DNA of 64,000 bases from Acidimicrobiia bacterium (GTDB lineage: Bacteria; Actinomycetota; Acidimicrobiia; Acidimicrobiales; AC-14): the NCBI GenBank assembly GCA_023264995.1, contig JAHFUR010000019.1, positions 17,439 through 81,438 on the forward strand. The letters run 5' to 3'. Below, in pieces: positions 1-7,805 of this stretch. The notes under the pieces are model-generated. The model saw only the letters and a list, made by a program, of their open reading frames with translations. It was not told where the DNA came from and did not search any database. Position 1 is the first letter of the stretch. Each line of letters begins with the position of its first letter. The position numbers and the translations under genes were made by a program.

Positions 1-195
1 GTTGCGGGCACCGAAGGACTGCTCGAGCACCCGCTTGGCCTGGCTCGACTGGGCGCCCGGGTCCTCGAACCCGCCCCCCGACAGATGGGCGGCTACCCCG
101 CCGCCGAGGGCGCCGGCCACCACCATGGCCAGGAGGGCGGCAACCAGCACCGCCACCCGCCGACGGACCACGAACCTGCCGAGCGATGCAAGCAT
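1..195 (-). CDS. MMPL/RND family transporter, N-terminal part (cut by window edge)
   Basis: The reverse strand reads 65 codons from an ATG at 195 to the window edge. Residues 1-13 are basic (FVVRRR), residues 14-36 form one hydrophobic helix rich in Ala and Gly, and then comes a GGGFEDPGAQSSQAKRVLEQ segment. That segment is typical of the first periplasmic stretch of actinobacterial MMPL exporters (S-x-G-G-F-x-D-P, then the start of the porter domain). The family moves lipids or drugs across the cytoplasmic membrane using the proton gradient. Only the first membrane helix is visible, so the substrate cannot be judged. An AT-rich near-palindrome lies directly upstream (207-235). A second, full-length MMPL gene is at 38033-40339. 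Confidence 0.75.
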   Translation of the reverse strand, partial: MLASLGRFVVRRRVAVLVAALLAMVVAGALGGGVAAHLSGGGFEDPGAQSSQAKRVLEQSFGARN

Positions 196-206
196 GTCGC
201 TGACCC

Positions 207-235
207 CCGTTAAGCTAACAACGATAAGTTAACGG
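207..235. promoter_or_regulatory. Near-palindromic operator candidate upstream of the MMPL gene
   Basis: Two 13-base arms (207-219 and 223-235) match at 10 of 13 positions. The outer seven bases, CCGTTAA / TTAACGG, match perfectly. The block is strikingly AT-rich in a roughly 73% GC region and ends 12 bases before the MMPL ATG. The size and place fit a TetR-type repressor site, but no regulator gene is in view. Confidence 0.45.
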
Positions 236-588
236 GAGTATGCGCTGTTGGGACGCGGCTGTCCAGGGGTGGCGCAAGAAAAGGGGGCGGGCAGGGGCCT
301 CGACTGGCGGAGGCCCCTGCCCGGGAGGGGGTTTTCACACCGCGCAGCGGTGCACCGGTCTCCTACCCCGTCGCCGGCGGCCGAAACGTCGTTCCGACAA
401 TTTCGCCAAGAACAACCTTGTCACTGTGGTTCGGTGCAGTTCCCTGCCGGTCCGGACGCGCAACGTCGCCGGTTGTTCGGTCCAGACGATGGCCGGCGGG
501 TACCCGAACCGGACCAGGACGAGGTTCAGCACGAGGCGGCCCGTCGGGCGGCGCGGCGCAGGGCCTGATCAAAGGGCTCCGACCACCC
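236..588. other. Intergenic region with a strong hairpin
   Basis: No convincing gene is seen in this 353-base stretch between two divergent genes. It holds a perfect 11-bp stem (291-301 with 310-320, 8-base loop), flanked by G-runs and short T-runs on both sides, so it could end transcription from either direction. Open frames here have neither typical codon bias nor recognisable domains. Confidence 0.5.
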
Positions 589-618
589 TTGACATCACGA
601 ACATGTGTTCGCTAGTCT
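589..618 (+). promoter_or_regulatory. Promoter of the DUF222/HNH gene
   Basis: A perfect TTGACA -35 box (589-594) and a TAGTCT -10 box (613-618) are separated by 18 bases. The spacer contains the LexA-type palindrome at 598-611. Transcription should start about 60 bases before the GTG at 685. This is the best sigma-70-type promoter in the window. Confidence 0.7.
598..611. promoter_or_regulatory. LexA (SOS) box
   Basis: The 14 bases CGAACATGTGTTCG match the Gram-positive/actinobacterial SOS box CGAAC-RNRY-GTTCG at every position. The site lies between the -35 and -10 boxes, where bound LexA would block RNA polymerase. Several mycobacterial 13E12-repeat (DUF222/HNH) genes are known LexA targets, which supports the assignment. 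Confidence 0.8.
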
Positions 619-684
619 GCGGGTCAGAAGTCCTCGGAGCCTGGCGCTCCCCATGTCGGGCCTCCTCGCGCCGGGGGAGTTGCG

Positions 685-1881
685 GTGGCGGGCGTCGTTG
701 ATGCGGTTGCCCAGCGTGTCACTGGTGCCCTCGTCGGGGTGATCGACGAGCTGGCCCGCCTCGACCCGCTGGCCCTGGCCGACGGTGCGACCATCGAGGC
801 CCTGCACCGCCAGCTCGAGCGCCTGGGGGCGGTGACGGCCCGAGCGGTGGCCGGCTTCGACGCCGGGCGGACCTGGGAGACCTCCGGGGCCCGGACGGCC
901 TCGGCGTGGGTGTCGTGGCGCTGCCACGTCCCGCTGGCCTCGGCGCGCCGGCGGGTGCAGCTCGGGCGGGCCTTGCGCCACATGCCGGCGGTGGAGGCGG
1001 CCTGGCTGGCCGGTGACATCGGTGAACCCCACGTCGGGTTGCTCGCCGCTGCCCGCACGCCGGCCACCGCCGGCCACTTCGAGCGCGACGAAGCCATGCT
1101 GGTCGCCCTGGCCGGCGACCTCCGCCACCACCACTTCGTCCGGGCCCTGGCCTACTGGTCCCAGCGGGCCGACCCCGACGGCACGGAGCGCTCCGCTGAG
1201 GACCGCCACCACGAACGCTCGCTGCGGATGTCGTCGACCTTCGGCGGGGCCTGGGCCCTCAACGGGCTGTTCGACCCCGTCAACGGGTCGATCGTCGCCG
1301 AGGTGCTCAACAAGCTCGACGACGAGCTGTTCGAGGCCGACTGGGCCAGGGCCAAGGCCAGGGTGGGCGAGGGCGCCCGGGTCAGTGACCTGGACCGGGC
1401 GCCGGCTCAGCGCCGGGCCGACGCCCTGGTCGAGATGGCCCGGCGGGCCATGGCCATGCCCGCCGGTGCTCGCCTGCCCGAGCCCCTGTTCAGCGTGCTG
1501 GTGGGCTATGAGACCTTCGCCGGGCGCATCTGTGAGCTGGCCAACGCCACGGTGGTGGCGCCGGGGGCGCTGGTGGGTTGGCTCGACCGGGCTTGGGTGG
1601 AGCGGGTGGTCTTCGACGGCCCCAGCCGGGTGACCGATGTCGGTGCGCGCCAGCGGCTGTTCACCGGGGCCACCCGGCGTGCCGTGGAACGACGGGACCG
1701 AGAATGCTTCCACGACTCCTGCGACGTGCCGGCGCAGGACTGCGAGGTCGACCACATCGTCCCCTGGTCCGAAGGGGGGCCGACCACCCAGGCCAACGGC
1801 CGGGTGGCCTGCGGCTTCCACAACCGGGAGCGCCACAAGCCGAGACCACCGCCGCCGGCGTCGCCGGCGTCGCCGGCGTAG
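685..1881 (+). CDS. DUF222 / HNH endonuclease domain protein (13E12-repeat type), SOS-regulated
   Basis: This is a 398-residue protein. The helical DUF222 region covers about residues 10-300. A C-terminal HNH nuclease motif follows, with paired cysteines (CFHDSC), the core EVDHIVPWSEGG and a final CGFHNRERH. These are the conserved metal and catalytic positions of HNH enzymes, so DNA cleavage is likely. The GTG start is chosen because GGGGGAG lies 6-13 bases upstream and the DUF222 similarity begins soon after. The last residues, PASPASPA, come from three tandem copies of a 9-base unit (about 1855-1880). A LexA box in the promoter predicts induction by DNA damage. The family is numerous in mycobacteria and its cellular role is unsettled. 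Confidence 0.85.
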   Translation: MAGVVDAVAQRVTGALVGVIDELARLDPLALADGATIEALHRQLERLGAVTARAVAGFDAGRTWETSGARTASAWVSWRCHVPLASARRRVQLGRALRHMPAVEAAWLAGDIGEPHVGLLAAARTPATAGHFERDEAMLVALAGDLRHHHFVRALAYWSQRADPDGTERSAEDRHHERSLRMSSTFGGAWALNGLFDPVNGSIVAEVLNKLDDELFEADWARAKARVGEGARVSDLDRAPAQRRADALVEMARRAMAMPAGARLPEPLFSVLVGYETFAGRICELANATVVAPGALVGWLDRAWVERVVFDGPSRVTDVGARQRLFTGATRRAVERRDRECFHDSCDVPAQDCEVDHIVPWSEGGPTTQANGRVACGFHNRERHKPRPPPPASPASPA

Positions 1882-1945
1882 GCAGTCAGCTGCAGGCCAG
1901 TTGCCCGGGCCCGTCCCGGCCTACCGGCGCGGCGATGATCAGCGG

Positions 1946-2319
1946 TCACGGGCCGAGCAGCGCGGCTGGTAGCACGGCGACGCCGTCCGTTCGCCGGTAC
2001 GCGTGCGTCCCCGTCGTGATGACCGCGGCGTCGAGCAGGTCGTCGCCGAGCCGTTCGCGCAACCAGGTCAGATGGCGCACGTCCGACGCGTCAACCGTGG
2101 CCCCGAGCTTGACCTCGAAAGCGACGACCCGCCGGTCCGAGCGTTCGACGATCAGGTCGAGGCCAGGTACGCGCCGAGCTGGGCCTGGCGAGCCCGGCCG
2201 GCCAACGGTCGAATACCCGGGAACCCAGAGGCAACGATTTCCTCGACGTAGTGCCGCAGGCCGGCGCCACTGGCGCCCGAGACCGTCGCGGTGCCGCCCC
2301 GTCGTTCTTTGTCGCTCAC
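1946..2319 (-). pseudogene. Remnant of a DUF4143 AAA-family ATPase
   Basis: Two fragments of one protein lie in different reverse frames. The upstream piece (about 2180-2319) reads HYVEEIVASGFPGIRPL...GRARQAQLGAYL, a recognisable middle segment of DUF4143 ATPases. The downstream piece (about 1946-2165) reads GLDLIVERSDRRVVAFEVK and continues to the normal C-terminus of that family (nuclease-like VDL...EVK core). The N-terminal ATPase domain is missing, the conserved part between the fragments is deleted, and the frame shifts near 2165. No start codon with a ribosome site precedes it. I infer a dead relic of an accessory ATPase, several of which act in defence or toxin-antitoxin-like loci. Confidence 0.7.
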
Positions 2320-2378
2320 CGGCGGGGAATAGTTGAAGGCTCAAGTAGGTTCGACAGGCTGAGGAAAAGGAGCCGCAC

Positions 2379-2897
2379 ATGCCCGTGACCCGCCTGAACC
2401 ACGCCGTGCTCTACGTTCGCGACGTCGAGCGCACCAAGGAGTTCTACGAGAACGTCCTGGGCTTCCGGACCCTCATTTGGGCTCCCGGCCAGGCCGCCTT
2501 CTTCCAGGCTCCCGGCTCCACCAACGACCACGACCTGGGTGCCTTCCAGGTCGGCGCCGGCGCGTCGACCCCCGGGCGGGGCACGGTCGGGCTGTACCAC
2601 CTGGCCTGGGAGGTCGACACGCTGGCCGAGCTGGCCCGCCTCCGGGCCGTGCTGGCCGAGCGGCGCGCCCTCACCGGGGCGTCGGACCACGTCACCACCA
2701 AGGCGCTGTACGCCCGCGACCCCGACGGGATCGAGTTCGAGGTGTGCTGGCTGGTCCCCGCCGACCTGATCACCGACGACATGCGGGCCCGGACCGCCGG
2801 CCTGGCCCGCCCCCTTCCCCTCGACCTCGAAGGCGAGATCGCCCGCTTCGGGGCCGAAACCCGCGGCGGCGTCGGGGTGTCGGTGCCGGTGGGGTAG
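2379..2897 (+). CDS. VOC (glyoxalase/extradiol dioxygenase-fold) family protein
   Basis: This 172-residue protein has two beta-alpha-beta-beta-beta modules. The family metal ligands are visible as His8 (RLNHAVLYV), His74 (GLYHLAWEV) and Glu121 (DPDGIEFEV). They are spaced as in catechol 2,3-dioxygenase-like and glyoxalase-like members, so a divalent metal enzyme acting on a small aromatic or dicarbonyl compound is likely. The exact substrate is not readable. The ATG is preceded by AAAGGAG at good spacing. A 10-bp hairpin follows the stop, separating it from the Rieske gene. Confidence 0.8.
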   Translation: MPVTRLNHAVLYVRDVERTKEFYENVLGFRTLIWAPGQAAFFQAPGSTNDHDLGAFQVGAGASTPGRGTVGLYHLAWEVDTLAELARLRAVLAERRALTGASDHVTTKALYARDPDGIEFEVCWLVPADLITDDMRARTAGLARPLPLDLEGEIARFGAETRGGVGVSVPVG

Positions 2898-2901
2898 CGC
2901 C

Positions 2902-2928
2902 CGAGGCCCGGTCGAGCGCCGGGCCTCG
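2902..2928 (+). terminator. Hairpin between the VOC and Rieske genes
   Basis: A perfect 10-bp stem (2902-2911 with 2919-2928) with a 7-base loop lies just after the VOC stop. No T-run follows, so it is a likely but not canonical terminator. The next gene's -10 hexamer begins immediately after it. Confidence 0.55.
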
Positions 2929-2934
2929 TAGGCT
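2929..2934 (+). promoter_or_regulatory. Leaderless-type -10 box of the Rieske-chagasin gene
   Basis: TAGGCT ends 8 bases before the GTG at 2943, and no Shine-Dalgarno is present. This is the spacing expected when transcription starts at or next to the start codon. Confidence 0.45.
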
Positions 2935-2942
2935 GCTTTGTC

Positions 2943-3692
2943 GTGGAACTGCCGCTCGTCCGGGTGCTGCCCAGCGCTGACCTCATCGAGGAAACCCCGG
3001 GCGAACCCCGCCTGATGATGGTGACCATCGACGACACCGACATCCTGCTCGGGCGGCTGGCGGGCGGGAAGGTCATCGCCTTCGCCTCCAACTGCCCCCA
3101 CCAGCAGACCCACCTCGAGGGGGCCACGTTCTTCGACGGCAAGGTGCGCTGCCCGCTCCACGTCTACCTCTACGACCCGGAGACCGGGGAGAACATCGTT
3201 CCCGCCCGCGACGCCAAGGCTGAGAACCTGTGGAAGCTGAAGCCGGGCTACCTGCCCGTCTACCCCGTCGAGGAGCGTGACGGGTGGATCTGGGTCGGCC
3301 CCGAACCAAAGCCGCCGCCCCGGGCCTATGACCCGGCCAAGGAGCGCCCGCCGGTGGCCGGCGCTCGCCCGGCGGCAACGGTCACCGAGGCGCCGGCCGT
3401 CGCCGACGGGCCGACCGACCACCCCACCAAGATCCTCAAGGTGGCCCCGGGCGGCACGTTTGCCCTCCGCCTGCCCACCACGCCCCGCCCCGGGTTCATC
3501 TGGCGGGTCGACCCGCCCGGCCCGCTCCTGGCCGTCGTGGAGGAGCGTTTCGAGCCCGGCGACCCGCCCCACCACCTGATCCGGGTGACGGCCCGGGGCA
3601 CGGGCGAGGCCACGCTGCGCTGCTTCTACGCCCGGCCCTGGGACACCACGCCGGTCGAGACCCGCACGTACCAGGTCCGCGTCGAGCTCTAA
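2943..3692 (+). CDS. Rieske [2Fe-2S] domain fused to a chagasin-like (I42) domain
   Basis: This is a 249-residue protein. Residues 1-120 form a Rieske domain with both ligand pairs intact: Cys51-x-His53 (SNCPHQQT) and Cys70-x2-His73 (CPLHVYLYD), so it should bind a [2Fe-2S] cluster. A Pro/Ala-rich linker (about 121-160) leads to residues 161-249. These have the three loop signatures of chagasin-family cysteine protease inhibitors: TTPRPGFIW (NPTTGY-like), GTGEATL, and Arg231-Pro-Trp233. No signal peptide or membrane helix is visible, so it looks cytoplasmic. The Rieske half resembles small ferredoxin-type partners of dioxygenases, though no oxygenase is adjacent except the VOC gene before it. 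The fusion is unusual and its target is unknown. Confidence 0.75.
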   Translation: MELPLVRVLPSADLIEETPGEPRLMMVTIDDTDILLGRLAGGKVIAFASNCPHQQTHLEGATFFDGKVRCPLHVYLYDPETGENIVPARDAKAENLWKLKPGYLPVYPVEERDGWIWVGPEPKPPPRAYDPAKERPPVAGARPAATVTEAPAVADGPTDHPTKILKVAPGGTFALRLPTTPRPGFIWRVDPPGPLLAVVEERFEPGDPPHHLIRVTARGTGEATLRCFYARPWDTTPVETRTYQVRVEL

Positions 3693-3698
3693 CTCGCG

Positions 3699-3742
3699 CT
3701 GGTGACGATCGGACAGGTCCCGGCGTGTTCGATCGTCACCAG
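3699..3742. terminator. Bidirectional terminator hairpin
   Basis: Perfect 13-base arms (3699-3711 and 3730-3742) with an 18-base loop sit exactly between the stops of two convergent genes (3692 and 3750). Symmetry lets it act for both. There is no strong T-run, as is common in high-GC actinobacteria. Confidence 0.75.
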
Positions 3743-3749
3743 TTGGTGG

Positions 3750-6278
3750 TCACTCGTAGGAGATGGCGGCCAGCACGTCGAGGCGGGCGGCCCGCCGGGC
3801 GGGGAACACGGCGGCGATGACGCCGGCCACGCCGGCCAGCAGCACGTAGGAGACGAGCTGGCCGCCGGGGATGACGACCTTGCTGATGCCCTGGTCGTCG
3901 AGCGCCCCCACGATGGCGTAGCCGAACAGCACGCCGACGGCCAGGCCGAGCACCGCGCCCAGCACGGCGATGATCACCGACTCGCCCCGGATCATCGACC
4001 GGATCTGCCGGCGTGACATGCCGACGGCCCGCAGCAGCCCCAGCTCCCGGGTCCGCTCGAAGATCGACAGGGCCAGCGTGTTCACGATGCCGAAGAGGGC
4101 GATGATGATCGAGAGGGCCAGCAGGGCGGTGATCAGGCCCAGGATCTGGTTGACCTGGTCCTCCTGCTGCTTCTTGAACTCCACCTGGTCGCGCAGCTCC
4201 ACGTTGGGGAAGTCGGCGGTGACTTTCTCGACCGCGGCCCGGGACGCGGCGGGCGCCACGCCGGCCTTGGCTTTGGCCAGCACGACGAAGTCGAGGCGGT
4301 CGGTGTAGTTGGCGTCGAAGGTGGCGGTCGACACCACGTAGTTCCCGAGGAGCTGGTTCTTGGCGAACGTGCCGGCGATGCGGAGCTCCTTGGTGCCCGT
4401 GCGGGCGAAGGTCATGGCCAGCGTGCCGCCGACCACCAGCTTCTTGTCCTTCAGCTCCTTCTCACTGACGAGGACCTCGCCGCGGGCCAACCCGCCGGCG
4501 TCGCCGGCGGTCACGTCGAGCTTGAGGACCTTCCCGAGCGTGGCCGGGTCGCCGGCGTAGAGCATGCGGGTGGCGCCGGCGGACCGCCACTCGCCCGTCT
4601 GCAGGCCCGACACCGCGGCCAGCTCGGGCTGGCGGGCCAGCCGGGGGGCCAGGTCGGTGCTGATGTTGGGCACGAACTGCGTCGTGCTGATGATGTAGTC
4701 GGCGGCCAGGTACTGGTCGACGATGGCGGCGGCCGACGACTTGATGGACGCGGCCAGCACGCTCACGCAGGCCACCAGGCCCAGGCCCACGGTGAGCGCG
4801 GCGGCCGTCGCCGCCGTCCGCCGAGGGTTGCGCATGGCGTTCTGGCGGCCGAGCTTCCCCGCCATCCCGGCGATGCGGGGGAACGGTGCGCCGATGACTC
4901 GGGCCATCGGGACCGCGGCCAGGGGGCTGAGCAGGGCCACGCCCACGAACACGAGCGCCGCCCCCAGCCCGACGAGGGAGATGCCGCCGCCGAAGAGCCC
5001 GTAGAGCATGGCCGCCCCGCCGAGCCCGGTGACCACCACGCCGGCGAGGGACCGCCGGCGCAACGAGCCGCCCTGCTCGACCCCGCCGCCGCGCAGGGCG
5101 GCCATAGGCGAGATCTTCGACGCCTTCCGGGCCGGCGAGATCGACGAGAAGACGGTCACGCCGAGGCCGACCACCATCGACGCGATGATCGTGCGAGGTG
5201 CGACGATGACCCCCGAGGTGGGCAGGTCGATGCCGAAGGCCTTGAGCAGGCTCTGGAGCCCGATGGCCACCAGCACGCCCAAGCCCAGGCCGACGAGCGA
5301 GGCGAACAGCCCGACCAGGAACGCCTCGCCGACCACCGACAGGAGCACCTGGCGCCGGCTGGCGCCCAGGGCCCGCAGCAGGGCCAGCTCCCGGGTGCGT
5401 TGGGCCACCAGGATCGAGAAGGTGTTGAGGATGATGAACCCGCCGACGAACAGCGAGATGCCGGCAAAGACGAGCAGGGCGGTGCTGAAGAACCCGAGGG
5501 CCTGCTGGACCGACTTGGCCCCCTCGTCGGCCACCTGCTGGCTGGTCACGACCTCGACGCCGGCCGGCACGGCCTTGGCCACGCGGTCACGCAGGTCGAG
5601 GGCGGTGGTGCCCTCGGCGGCCTTGACCTCGACGCTGTCGAAGCGCCCGACCTTGCCGAAGACCCGCTGGGCGGTGACGACGTCGAAGGCGGCGAGGGTG
5701 GCCCCGGCCAGGCTGTCGGCCTTGCCGAACCCGGTGATGCCCACGATGGTGAACTCCTCGGTGGGGCCCCGGAAGAGCACCTTGACCTTGTCGCCGACCG
5801 CGAACTTGTGCTCCTTGGCCGTCACGACATCGACGACCACCTCGCCGGCCCGCTGGGGCTCCCGGCCGGACCGCAGGGTGAGCGGGGACAGGGCGGGATC
5901 GGTCCAGTTGAAGCCCAGGGTCGGGGCGCCGGCGGTGGTGACCGCCTTGCCCGCCTTGTCGACGAACTGGGCGTAGCCGCCGACCGAACCCACCGCGGCC
6001 TGGACCCCGGGCACCCGGCGCACCACGTCGAGCACCGACGCCGGCACCGTGTCGCGGACGGCCTCGGGCGAGGAGTCGGCGCCGAAGCCGGAAACGGCCC
6101 GCACGGACACGTCGGTGTTGGCCGAGATCTCGCTGAACAGGGTGTCGAACGTCTTGTTGATCGTGTCGGTGAGCACGAAGGTGCCGGCGACGAAGCTCAC
6201 GCCCAGGACCACGGCCATGGCCGTGAGGAACAGGCGCAGCTTGTGGGCCAGGAGGCCCTTGAGGACGGCGCGGACCAT
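3750..6278 (-). CDS. ABC transporter permease, FtsX/MacB family (two FtsX units)
   Basis: The 842-residue membrane protein starts with a helix (residues 14-34), then a large extracytoplasmic MacB-type domain, and three FtsX helices near residues 260-400. The same order is repeated in the second half, with the last FtsX block at about 710-830. Both FtsX blocks carry the signature R-T-R-E-L-(A/G)-L-L-R-A-(L/V)-G-(A/M)-S-R-R-Q. Such permeases pair with one MacB/LolD-type ATPase, here the gene directly upstream (4-base gap), and act as mechanotransmitters or exporters of lipids, peptides or lipoproteins. It is the last gene of a four-gene ABC cassette and ends at a bidirectional terminator. Confidence 0.88.
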   Translation of the reverse strand: MVRAVLKGLLAHKLRLFLTAMAVVLGVSFVAGTFVLTDTINKTFDTLFSEISANTDVSVRAVSGFGADSSPEAVRDTVPASVLDVVRRVPGVQAAVGSVGGYAQFVDKAGKAVTTAGAPTLGFNWTDPALSPLTLRSGREPQRAGEVVVDVVTAKEHKFAVGDKVKVLFRGPTEEFTIVGITGFGKADSLAGATLAAFDVVTAQRVFGKVGRFDSVEVKAAEGTTALDLRDRVAKAVPAGVEVVTSQQVADEGAKSVQQALGFFSTALLVFAGISLFVGGFIILNTFSILVAQRTRELALLRALGASRRQVLLSVVGEAFLVGLFASLVGLGLGVLVAIGLQSLLKAFGIDLPTSGVIVAPRTIIASMVVGLGVTVFSSISPARKASKISPMAALRGGGVEQGGSLRRRSLAGVVVTGLGGAAMLYGLFGGGISLVGLGAALVFVGVALLSPLAAVPMARVIGAPFPRIAGMAGKLGRQNAMRNPRRTAATAAALTVGLGLVACVSVLAASIKSSAAAIVDQYLAADYIISTTQFVPNISTDLAPRLARQPELAAVSGLQTGEWRSAGATRMLYAGDPATLGKVLKLDVTAGDAGGLARGEVLVSEKELKDKKLVVGGTLAMTFARTGTKELRIAGTFAKNQLLGNYVVSTATFDANYTDRLDFVVLAKAKAGVAPAASRAAVEKVTADFPNVELRDQVEFKKQQEDQVNQILGLITALLALSIIIALFGIVNTLALSIFERTRELGLLRAVGMSRRQIRSMIRGESVIIAVLGAVLGLAVGVLFGYAIVGALDDQGISKVVIPGGQLVSYVLLAGVAGVIAAVFPARRAARLDVLAAISYE

Positions 6279-6282
6279 GGGC

Positions 6283-7035
6283 TTAGTCGCCCAGGCCCTT
6301 CATACGGTCGAGCACCTTGTCGGCCGTCGGCGACTCCATCTCGTCGACGATGCGGCCGTCGGCCAGGAACACCACCCGCTCGGCATAGGACGCCGCGGAC
6401 GGGTCGTGGGTGACCATCACGACGGTCTGTTCGAACTCCTCCACCGACGTGCGGAGGAACCCGAGCACCTCGGCACTGGCCCGGGAGTCGAGGTTGCCCG
6501 TCGGCTCGTCGGCGAAGACGATGCTGGGCCGTGACGCCAGCGCCCGGGCGGCCGCCACCCGCTGCTGCTGGCCGCCCGAGAGCTCCGACGGCCGGTGGGC
6601 CAGCCGGGGCCGGAGCCCAACCGTGTCGATGAGCCGGTCGACCCAGGCCTGGTCGGGCTTGCGGCCGGCGATGTCCATCGGCAGGGTGATGTTCTCCGCC
6701 GCGGTGAGGGTGGGCACCAGGTTGTAGGCCTGGAAGATGAAGCCGATCTTGTCCCGCCGCAGGCGGGTCAGCTCCTTGTCGTGCAGGGTGCTCAGCTCGG
6801 TCTCGCCCACGAACACCTGGCCGGAGGTGATGGTGTCCAGCCCGGCCATGCAGTGCATGAGGGTGGACTTCCCCGACCCGGACGGGCCCATGATGGCGCT
6901 GAACTGGCCGGGCGCGAACTCGATGGAGATCCCGTCGAGGGCCCGGACGGCGGCGTCGCCCTGGCCGTAGACCTTCACCAGGTTGATGCCGCGTGCGGCC
7001 GGCTGCATCGGTGCGTTCATGTCGTGGCCGTTCAT
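6283..7035 (-). CDS. ABC transporter ATP-binding protein, MacB/LolD family
   Basis: This 250-residue ATPase has Walker A GPSGSGKST (residues 50-58), the Q-loop FQAYNLVPTLT, signature LSGGQQQR, Walker B IVFADEPTGNLD and an H-loop THD. The DEPTGNLDS wording is typical of the MacB/LolD/FtsE branch that pairs with FtsX-type permeases, which matches the next gene. The ATG at 7035 overlaps the stop of the preceding permease (ATGA), implying translational coupling. A second in-frame ATG lies at 7020. Expected role: powering the 842-residue permease at the cytoplasmic membrane. Confidence 0.9.
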   Translation of the reverse strand: MNGHDMNAPMQPAARGINLVKVYGQGDAAVRALDGISIEFAPGQFSAIMGPSGSGKSTLMHCMAGLDTITSGQVFVGETELSTLHDKELTRLRRDKIGFIFQAYNLVPTLTAAENITLPMDIAGRKPDQAWVDRLIDTVGLRPRLAHRPSELSGGQQQRVAAARALASRPSIVFADEPTGNLDSRASAEVLGFLRTSVEEFEQTVVMVTHDPSAASYAERVVFLADGRIVDEMESPTADKVLDRMKGLGD

Positions 7036-7805
7036 TTCTTGAGGCTGTCCCATCGGAAGAGGCGGAGGGCGAGAAGGGAACCGACGGCGGTCCAGGCCAG
7101 GAGGCCGAGGAGGTCGCCGCCGTTGAAGCCGAGGCCGGCGGTGCGGGGGTCGAACGCGTACTGCAGGCCGTCGGCCAGCCGTTGCATGGGGAACAGTTTG
7201 GCCACGTCGGTGAGCCAACCGGGCGCGTTGTCGAGCGGGAAGAAGATCCCCGACACGAAGAGGAGCGGGAAGATCGAGAAGTTGACGATGGCCGGCGCCG
7301 CGTCGGCGTTGGGGCACAGGCCGCTGACGGCCAGCCCGAGGGCGCAGAAGCAGGCCGCACCCAGGCCGAGCGTGACCAGCAACCCGAGCACCGTGCCGGT
7401 GCGGAAGTCCACCCCGAACGCCACCACCCCGAGGCCGACGGTGAGGAACAGCAGCAGGAACGTGATCACCACCGACGAACCGACCTGGCCGCCCAGGTAC
7501 GCCCAGGTGGGCACGGGCGTGCCTCGCACCCGCTTGAGGATGCCGAAGTCGCGGGAGATCGTCATCCGGATGGCCAGGTTTGTGTAGCAGGCCGAGATGA
7601 GACCGAAGGCCAGGATGCCGGGCACGAAGAAGGTCACGAACGTGATGCCGCCCCGCTCCTCGATCCGTACGCCGGAGTTCAAGGTCGAGAAGATGATGAG
7701 GAACAGCAGCGGGAAGGCGAAGGTGAACACCGCTCCAGCCGGGTTGCGCCAGAACGCCTTCTGCTCGAAGCGCAGCTGGCGGGCGGCGATGCGCAGGTCA
7801 CCCAT
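7032..7805 (-). CDS. ABC-2 type transporter permease
   Basis: The 257-residue protein has six predicted membrane helices of the ABC2 type, beginning with an N-terminal FEQKAFWRNPAGAVFTFAFP segment and ending with a basic tail. The late motif FPLLFVSGIFFPLDNAPGWL is the usual ABC-2 signature of drug or polysaccharide exporters. It overlaps the upstream ATPase gene by 8 bases and is coupled by ATGA to the downstream MacB-type ATPase gene. With the upstream ATPase it should form a homodimeric or simple exporter of the DrrAB kind. The substrate is unknown. Confidence 0.88.
   Translation of the reverse strand: MGDLRIAARQLRFEQKAFWRNPAGAVFTFAFPLLFLIIFSTLNSGVRIEERGGITFVTFFVPGILAFGLISACYTNLAIRMTISRDFGILKRVRGTPVPTWAYLGGQVGSSVVITFLLLFLTVGLGVVAFGVDFRTGTVLGLLVTLGLGAACFCALGLAVSGLCPNADAAPAIVNFSIFPLLFVSGIFFPLDNAPGWLTDVAKLFPMQRLADGLQYAFDPRTAGLGFNGGDLLGLLAWTAVGSLLALRLFRWDSLKK

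Noticed and set aside
291..320. Strong hairpin considered as a small RNA gene
   Set aside because: No promoter with clear -35/-10 boxes or conserved partner sequence was seen; it is described only as part of the intergenic region.
595..1836. Long open frame on the minus strand opposite the HNH gene
   Set aside because: Composition is Gly/Pro/Arg/His-rich with no domain features. It is the mirror of a well-supported coding strand in very GC-rich DNA.
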